A stretch of DNA of 9,703 bases from Gammaproteobacteria bacterium (lineage in GTDB: Bacteria; Pseudomonadota; Gammaproteobacteria; SZUA-229), in NCBI GenBank assembly GCA_029879605.1, contig JAOUQA010000050.1:1-9703 (forward strand), written 5' to 3'. A model generated the notes under the pieces. It saw only the letters and a list, made by a program, of their open reading frames with translations, made no database searches and was not told where the DNA came from. Position numbers and translations under genes: made by a program. Shown here piece by piece: positions 5,254-9,703 of this stretch (its first letter is position 1; each line of letters begins with the position of its first letter).

Positions 5254-8022
5254 GTGAAGTTACGTACAACTACATATCTCTACATCATCCTGCTATCAGT
5301 CTGCGGATTTATTATCGCTGGACTCGCCAATACCAGCCTGAATAACGCGTACAAAATCAGCAATATCTGGAACCAGTTTAACAAAACACGCTCAGAAAAA
5401 TCTATCGCATTGAATGAACTTCGTGCGGAGCTTGGCTATGGTGGCATGATTCATAACTATAAGAACTATCTTCTTCGTGACAGCCAGGAAACCAAATACA
5501 CAGCCATTACTTATCTTGGCTCAGTTCAGGCCAAAATCCTGAGATACAAAACCTTCAAATTAAATCCAACAGAAGTTGCAGCACTTAAAACCCTGGAGGA
5601 GACTCTTGTTAACTATCGCCTGGCCATAAACCAGATAGAAAAAATAAGAAGTAAGAATAAAATATTTGATCCAGTTAATCATGATATAAGAATTGATGAC
5701 ACCAAAGCCCTGCAGGCTTTAAATTTACTCAACCGTGAAAAAAATACTGACTTAGCTCGAAAATCAGATAAATACAACATCATATATACTATACATAAAG
5801 CTATCGGCTACGGTGGCATGATACATAACTATAAAAACTATATCCTTAGAAAAAATATAACTTACAAGAATAATGCTGAATTTTATTACCAACAAGCTAA
5901 ATCAGCTATTGAGTTCTACGCGACATTCAACCTTAGCGAGACAGAAAAAGAAGCAATAAACATTATCAGCACTACCCTTAATCACTACAATTTAAATCTT
6001 GATATCATAGAAAAAATGCACCAATCCGTATCTTCTATACAACATATTGACAGTACCGTTAAAATTGATGATACACCTGCACTACAAGCGTTTACTGATT
6101 TATCACATGAACTATATGAAGAGTCGGAACAAAAAGCAAATCAACTACATAAATCACTCAACTCAGTCATAGAGACCGGTAATTTTATTGTTATCGTAAC
6201 CACCATTAGCATAACCATCATTGTCATACTATCTTACTGGCTTATTTATTATAAGTTATCAAGACGCATTACTATCTTAACTAAATCAATGAATCAACTG
6301 GCACAATATAATCTGGATATTGATTTAAAATGGCAAAACAACAACGATGAAATAGGCGATATGTCACGCTCACTTCAGGTATTTCGTTCTAATATTATTT
6401 TAAGAATAAAAGCTGAAGATGACCTTAAGAATATGAATAACGAACTTGAATCACGAGTCATAGAAAGAACAAAAGAACTCGAAGAAAACGAACAACGTCT
6501 AACTATGTTACTTGAGACTGCCGCCGAATCTATTATTACGATAGACATAAAAGGTCATATACTATCCATCAATCAATCAGCCATTAATATGTTTGGCTAC
6601 CTAGATGATGAAATAATCGGTAAAAACATATCAGAACTAATGCCAGAACCATACAAGAAAGAACACGATCAATTTATAGAAAAATACTTATCCACCAATA
6701 AGTCAACTGTCATTGGCAAAGAGAGAATCATTCATGCACAACGTAAAAATGGTGAAATATTTCCAATCGAAATAACCATTGCAGAATCTAATTACAATGG
6801 CAAACGATCATTTACCGGCTTTATACGAGATTTATCAGAGCGATTCCAGCAGGAAGAAAAAATACGCCGCACTCAAAAAATGGACGCACTGGGTAAGCTG
6901 GTTGGTGGTATCGCTCATGATTTTAATAATTTACTGGGTTGCATACTGGGCTACTCAGGATTATTACAAACCCAGGTAAAAGATAATGCTAAACTTGAAA
7001 AATATATATCTGCCATACATTCATCCGGTGAACGTGGTGCCAAGCTAACGAGAAAATTACTTGACTTCTCTCGCCATAAACCCGGTCAAACACAGAGCAA
7101 AATTAATATAAACCAGGTTATTCTTAACGAAAAAGAAATTATTGAAAAAAGCCTGACTAGCATTATTCGCATACATATCAGGTTAGAACCGGATATCTGG
7201 GAATGCTATCTTGATCAATCAGACCTGATAGACGCCCTGCTAAATCTTAGCATTAATGCCATGCATGCTATGCCACATGGCGGCACTCTTTCAATTACCA
7301 CACAGAATATTGTGCTGGACAAAATAACCAGCAAAGAGTTCGATCTTGATCACGAGGGCGAATATATCCTGTTAAAAATTGAAGACACTGGTATCGGCAT
7401 GAGTGAAGAAATACTTTCTCAAATATTTGAACCTTTTTTTACAACCAAGCATGACCAGGGTACAGGCCTGGGTTTATCGCAGGTATATGGCTTTATAAAA
7501 CGCTCCAATGGATCGATACATGCTAACTCTTCCCCCGGCCAGGGAACAATAATTTCAATGCTATTTCCTCGCTATAAAACCGAAACAGATGAAACTGATC
7601 AGTTCTCAGACGATGATAGCACTGAAAGTTACTTTGGTACTGAAAGCATTCTTGTCATTGATGATGAAATATTATTCTGTGATCTTGCATCTGAAATTAT
7701 TAAGCCATATGGCTATAATGTCATTACTGCTAATAGCCCTGTAGAAGCACTAAGCATACTGGAAAAGAAGAGTTTTGATCTTGTTGTATCAGATGTGATA
7801 ATGCCCGAAATGGATGGCTTTAAACTGGCTGCTATTATTCAGGATCTATATCCTGACACATCGATTCAAATGATCAGTGGCTATAGTTCAATCACTCACC
7901 TGACTGCCAATGAAGAACTAATAAAATCAATGATTGCCAAACCCTATAATCACCACACCCTGATGCGTGGCATTAGAAAAATACTTGACCAGAAAATGGA
8001 AGAATATTCTCAGCTTAGTTAA
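5254..8022 (+). CDS. membrane hybrid histidine kinase with duplicated sensor module, HAMP, FixL-like PAS and receiver
   Basis: A 922-residue two-component sensor. Order: TM1 (about 7-26); extracytoplasmic sensor (about 27-309) built of two copies of a 124-residue module, each with GYGGMIHNYKNY (61-72, 185-196) and IDDT-x-ALQA (147-155, 271-279); TM2 (about 310-333); HAMP (about 334-382, with DEIGDM); short coiled coil; PAS (about 413-530) very like FixL, with His471 at the haem-ligand position; HisKA with phospho-acceptor His555 in GGIAHDFNNLL; HATPase with N-box Asn668, DTGIGM (711-716), FEPFFTTK and GTGLGLS (736-742); and a receiver (797-912) with Asp803/Asp804, phospho-acceptor Asp847, Ser875 and Lys896. 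Every catalytic residue is present, so it should be active. The GTG at 5254 is the first usable start (in-frame stop at 5230-5232) and directly precedes TM1, but no Shine-Dalgarno is visible. The first half is visibly more AT-rich than the neighbouring genes. No partner response regulator is adjacent; signal and target are unknown. Confidence 0.93.
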   Translation: MKLRTTTYLYIILLSVCGFIIAGLANTSLNNAYKISNIWNQFNKTRSEKSIALNELRAELGYGGMIHNYKNYLLRDSQETKYTAITYLGSVQAKILRYKTFKLNPTEVAALKTLEETLVNYRLAINQIEKIRSKNKIFDPVNHDIRIDDTKALQALNLLNREKNTDLARKSDKYNIIYTIHKAIGYGGMIHNYKNYILRKNITYKNNAEFYYQQAKSAIEFYATFNLSETEKEAINIISTTLNHYNLNLDIIEKMHQSVSSIQHIDSTVKIDDTPALQAFTDLSHELYEESEQKANQLHKSLNSVIETGNFIVIVTTISITIIVILSYWLIYYKLSRRITILTKSMNQLAQYNLDIDLKWQNNNDEIGDMSRSLQVFRSNIILRIKAEDDLKNMNNELESRVIERTKELEENEQRLTMLLETAAESIITIDIKGHILSINQSAINMFGYLDDEIIGKNISELMPEPYKKEHDQFIEKYLSTNKSTVIGKERIIHAQRKNGEIFPIEITIAESNYNGKRSFTGFIRDLSERFQQEEKIRRTQKMDALGKLVGGIAHDFNNLLGCILGYSGLLQTQVKDNAKLEKYISAIHSSGERGAKLTRKLLDFSRHKPGQTQSKININQVILNEKEIIEKSLTSIIRIHIRLEPDIWECYLDQSDLIDALLNLSINAMHAMPHGGTLSITTQNIVLDKITSKEFDLDHEGEYILLKIEDTGIGMSEEILSQIFEPFFTTKHDQGTGLGLSQVYGFIKRSNGSIHANSSPGQGTIISMLFPRYKTETDETDQFSDDDSTESYFGTESILVIDDEILFCDLASEIIKPYGYNVITANSPVEALSILEKKSFDLVVSDVIMPEMDGFKLAAIIQDLYPDTSIQMISGYSSITHLTANEELIKSMIAKPYNHHTLMRGIRKILDQKMEEYSQLS
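5410..6120 (+). repeat. tandem duplication encoding the twin sensor module
   Basis: Residues 53-165 and 177-289 of the kinase align without a gap at an offset of 124 residues; I count 41 identities in 113 positions by hand. The anchor GYGGMIHNYKNY is 12/12 identical, and its DNA (5434-5469 and 5806-5841) differs at only 3 of 36 bases. The second anchor, IDDT-x-ALQA, is also shared. Elsewhere the copies have diverged strongly, so the duplication is old and the two motifs are under selection. Confidence 0.88.
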
Positions 8023-8032
8023 TTACCAGATC

Positions 8033-8069
8033 AAAACAGAAACAAAAGATAATCTGAATAGTCTGTTTT
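8033..8069. terminator. possible bidirectional terminator between kinase gene and bioA
   Basis: AAAACAGA (8033-8040) and TCTGTTTT (8062-8069) form a perfect 8-bp inverted repeat around a 21-nt loop in the 69-nt gap between two convergent genes. The arms give A-runs and T-runs on either side, so the structure could serve both strands. The stem is AT-rich and the loop long, which makes it weak as an intrinsic terminator. Confidence 0.35.
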
Positions 8070-8091
8070 AAATAACAGAAACCCACATTAC

Positions 8092-9387
8092 TTATAAATC
8101 ACCAACAATACTACAAACAGCCGAAGTCAGTGCAGCCAGGTCATCATCATTAATAATATAAGGTGGCATCAGGTAAACCAGCTTCCCAAAAGGTCTTACC
8201 CAGACGCCGTGATTAACAAATGCTGACTGTATGCTTTTCATATCTACAGCCTGCTTCAACTCTACAACACCAATAGCACCTAGCACACGAACATCGACCA
8301 CCTGTTCATAATTACGACAGGGCGCAAGCCCCTGCTCCAGTCTGTCAGCAATCTGAGTAATTCGTTCTGTCCAGGATGAATCAAGTAACAACTGGATACT
8401 GGCCAGAGCTGCAGCACAGGCAAGTGGATTAGCCATAAATGTCGGGCCATGCATAAAAACACCCGGACTGGATGATTGAATTTTTTCAGCAATCTCGAAA
8501 CTTGACAAAGTTGCAGCCATTGTCAGGTAACCACCTGTAAGCGCTTTACCCAGGCATAATATATCTGGACTGATTTCTGCATGTTCACAGGCAAATAAGC
8601 GCCCTGTACGCCCAAATCCTGTGGCAATTTCATCTGCGATTAACAGTACCTGGTATTCATCACAGAGTAAGCGTGCCTGTTTTAAGTAATCAGCAGAATA
8701 AAATCGCATGCCACCTGCTCCCTGAACAACTGGCTCAAGTATCAGGGCAGCAATATTTGAATGATGATTTTTTAGAATAGTACGCAATGATGCAATATCA
8801 CTTTCATGGCATTGCTCACCAAACGGCACTGTGGGAGCATCTGCGAAGTACTGTTTATTGATAGCCTGCTCAAAAAGTGTATGCATACCGGTTACTGGAT
8901 CACAAACAGACATGGCACCAAATGTGTCGCCATGATATCCATTACGTAAAGTAACAAAGCGCTGCTTGCCAGGCTTGCCTGATGCATGCCAGTACTGAAT
9001 AGCCATTTTCATAGCAACTTCAACTGCAACAGAACCTGAATCAGCGAAAAAAACAGTCTCAAGCGAATCAGGCGTCAATTCAATTAAACGAGAAGCCAGC
9101 TCGACGGCCGGTTGATGACTTAAGCCACCAAACATGACATGAGCCATTTTCTGCATCTGATTTTGCAGTGCGGAGTTCATCACTGGGTGATTATAACCAT
9201 GAATAGCACTCCACCATGATGACATACCATCAATCAGCTCTCGACCATCAGCAAGCTTAAGACGAACCCCGCTGGCAGATTGTATAAAAAAAACCGGCAG
9301 ATCAACGCCAATGGCACTATAAGGATGCCATATATGCTGTCGGTCATACTGCAACCAGTATTGTAAATCACGTGATGAACTATTCAT
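8092..9387 (-). CDS. bioA: adenosylmethionine-8-amino-7-oxononanoate aminotransferase
   Basis: PLP-dependent transaminase converting 7-keto-8-aminopelargonate to 7,8-diaminopelargonate with S-adenosylmethionine as amino donor, the antepenultimate step of biotin synthesis, in the cytoplasm. The 431-residue protein shows HIWHPY (18-23), DGMSSWWSAIHGYNHP (53-68; Trp58/Trp59 match the substrate-pocket Trp pair), FADSGSVAVEVAMKMA (114-129), NGYHGDTFG (149-157), LEPVVQGAGGM (217-227), ADEIATGFGRTG (251-262; Asp252 binds the pyridine nitrogen), CLGKALTGG with PLP Lys281, HGPTFMANPLA (313-323) and VRPFG with Arg398. The SSWW and HGPTFMANP blocks separate BioA from GABA- and ornithine-type relatives. 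The ATG at 9387 has only a weak GAG element 8 nt upstream; an upstream ATG (about 9400) is out of frame. No other bio gene is in the window. Convergent with the kinase gene; a promoter candidate lies upstream. Confidence 0.96.
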   Translation of the reverse strand: MNSSSRDLQYWLQYDRQHIWHPYSAIGVDLPVFFIQSASGVRLKLADGRELIDGMSSWWSAIHGYNHPVMNSALQNQMQKMAHVMFGGLSHQPAVELASRLIELTPDSLETVFFADSGSVAVEVAMKMAIQYWHASGKPGKQRFVTLRNGYHGDTFGAMSVCDPVTGMHTLFEQAINKQYFADAPTVPFGEQCHESDIASLRTILKNHHSNIAALILEPVVQGAGGMRFYSADYLKQARLLCDEYQVLLIADEIATGFGRTGRLFACEHAEISPDILCLGKALTGGYLTMAATLSSFEIAEKIQSSSPGVFMHGPTFMANPLACAAALASIQLLLDSSWTERITQIADRLEQGLAPCRNYEQVVDVRVLGAIGVVELKQAVDMKSIQSAFVNHGVWVRPFGKLVYLMPPYIINDDDLAALTSAVCSIVGDL

Positions 9388-9441
9388 TAAACAAACTCAT
9401 ATACAGGCATTTATCCGGGTGAGAGAATGGAATCATTAATA

Positions 9442-9471
9442 ATTATAACGACTAAAACGGAGTGGAAACAA
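9442..9471 (-). promoter_or_regulatory. sigma-70-type promoter candidate for bioA
   Basis: On the minus strand TTGTTT (9471-9466) and a perfect TATAAT (9447-9442) are 18 nt apart. Transcription would start near 9435, leaving a leader of about 48 nt. A perfect TTGACA lies further upstream (about 9487-9492) but has no -10 at a usable distance. No BirA-type palindrome was seen, so biotin-repressor control is not supported by the sequence. Confidence 0.4.
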
Positions 9472-9527
9472 CATAGTAAATGATAATCTGTCAATCAACC
9501 AGCAGTAGATCAGGAAATGAACCGTTC

Positions 9528-9703
9528 TTAATAACGTGTAGTAAATTCTACTCCAATATATGGATAGGTTTTACTATCCTGGGTTCGAGACATGCCGGCC
9601 TTTAATGTATAATCTGTGCGATTAGACAAGCTCATATTATAAAGCAGGGCGCCTAACTGTACATGATGATAATTTTTATCTCCATGTGAAATTATTTCAA
9701 AAC
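9528..9703 (-). CDS. C-terminus of an outer-membrane beta-barrel protein (partial)
   Basis: The last 57 codons of a minus-strand gene enter from the right edge and end at TAA (9528-9530). The peptide consists of alternating hydrophobic/polar strands separated by short polar turns: roughly HHVQLGALLYNMSLS, then TDYTLKAGMSRTQDS, then the terminal strand TYPYIGVEFTTRY. A final amphipathic strand ending in an aromatic residue (here Tyr) is the signature recognised by the BAM outer-membrane assembly machinery, so this is very probably a barrel protein of the envelope. The visible part is too short to name a family. It lies 140 nt upstream of bioA on the same strand; no clear terminator separates them, but bioA has its own promoter candidate. 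Confidence 0.65.
   Translation of the reverse strand, partial: FEIISHGDKNYHHVQLGALLYNMSLSNRTDYTLKAGMSRTQDSKTYPYIGVEFTTRY

Noticed and set aside
6779..6979. 66-codon plus-strand frame inside the kinase gene
   Set aside because: Out-of-frame shadow over the conserved PAS/HisKA coding region, with no start signal.
9388..9527. BirA-type operator upstream of bioA
   Set aside because: I looked for the TTGTAAACC/GGTTTACAA-style palindrome in the region and found none.
1..9703. Mobile elements, CRISPR arrays, RNA genes or a novel defence system
   Set aside because: No terminal inverted repeats, transposase or integrase motifs, spaced short repeats, or tRNA/rRNA-like sequence were seen; all large genes are intact housekeeping or signalling genes.

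Overview
This window looks like chromosomal core-metabolism DNA from a moderately AT-rich Gammaproteobacterium. That placement is inferred from the protein style of Zwf, Gnd, GlgC and BioA, from a SAP/Rho-N-like start at the left edge, and from a beta-barrel C-terminus at the right edge. I see no insertion sequence, tRNA, rRNA, CRISPR array or phage gene, and no broken gene. Genus cannot be judged from the sequence alone.

Left part, minus strand: the first codons of a small SAP/Rho-N-like protein run off the left edge (1-46). To its right lies a compact oxidative pentose phosphate operon, transcribed leftward as gnd (NAD-type, short 6-phosphogluconate dehydrogenase), zwf (glucose-6-phosphate dehydrogenase) and pgl (6-phosphogluconolactonase). 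gnd and zwf are 15 nt apart, and zwf and pgl overlap by ATGA. Together they encode glucose-6-P to ribulose-5-P.

Middle, plus strand: a 340-nt divergent promoter region carrying two interleaved pairs of direct repeats separates gnd from glgC (ADP-glucose pyrophosphorylase, the committed step of glycogen synthesis). Hexose phosphate oxidation and hexose phosphate storage are therefore driven from one intergenic region. After a 314-nt non-coding gap comes a 922-residue membrane hybrid histidine kinase. Its extracytoplasmic sensor region is a gapless tandem duplication (124-residue period), each copy carrying the same 12-residue motif GYGGMIHNYKNY. TM2, HAMP, a FixL-like PAS domain that keeps the residue corresponding to the haem-ligating histidine, HisKA, HATPase and an intact receiver domain follow. 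No response regulator gene is adjacent.

Right part, minus strand: bioA (biotin synthesis) converges on the kinase gene, with a possible shared terminator between them. Upstream of bioA the last 57 codons of an outer-membrane beta-barrel protein enter from the right edge.

The most unusual item is the kinase: a duplicated, unnamed (to me) sensor module combined with a possible oxygen- or redox-sensing PAS domain, and a GTG start with no visible ribosome binding site. The metabolic genes are ordinary in themselves, but the gnd-zwf-pgl / glgC divergent layout is worth noting.
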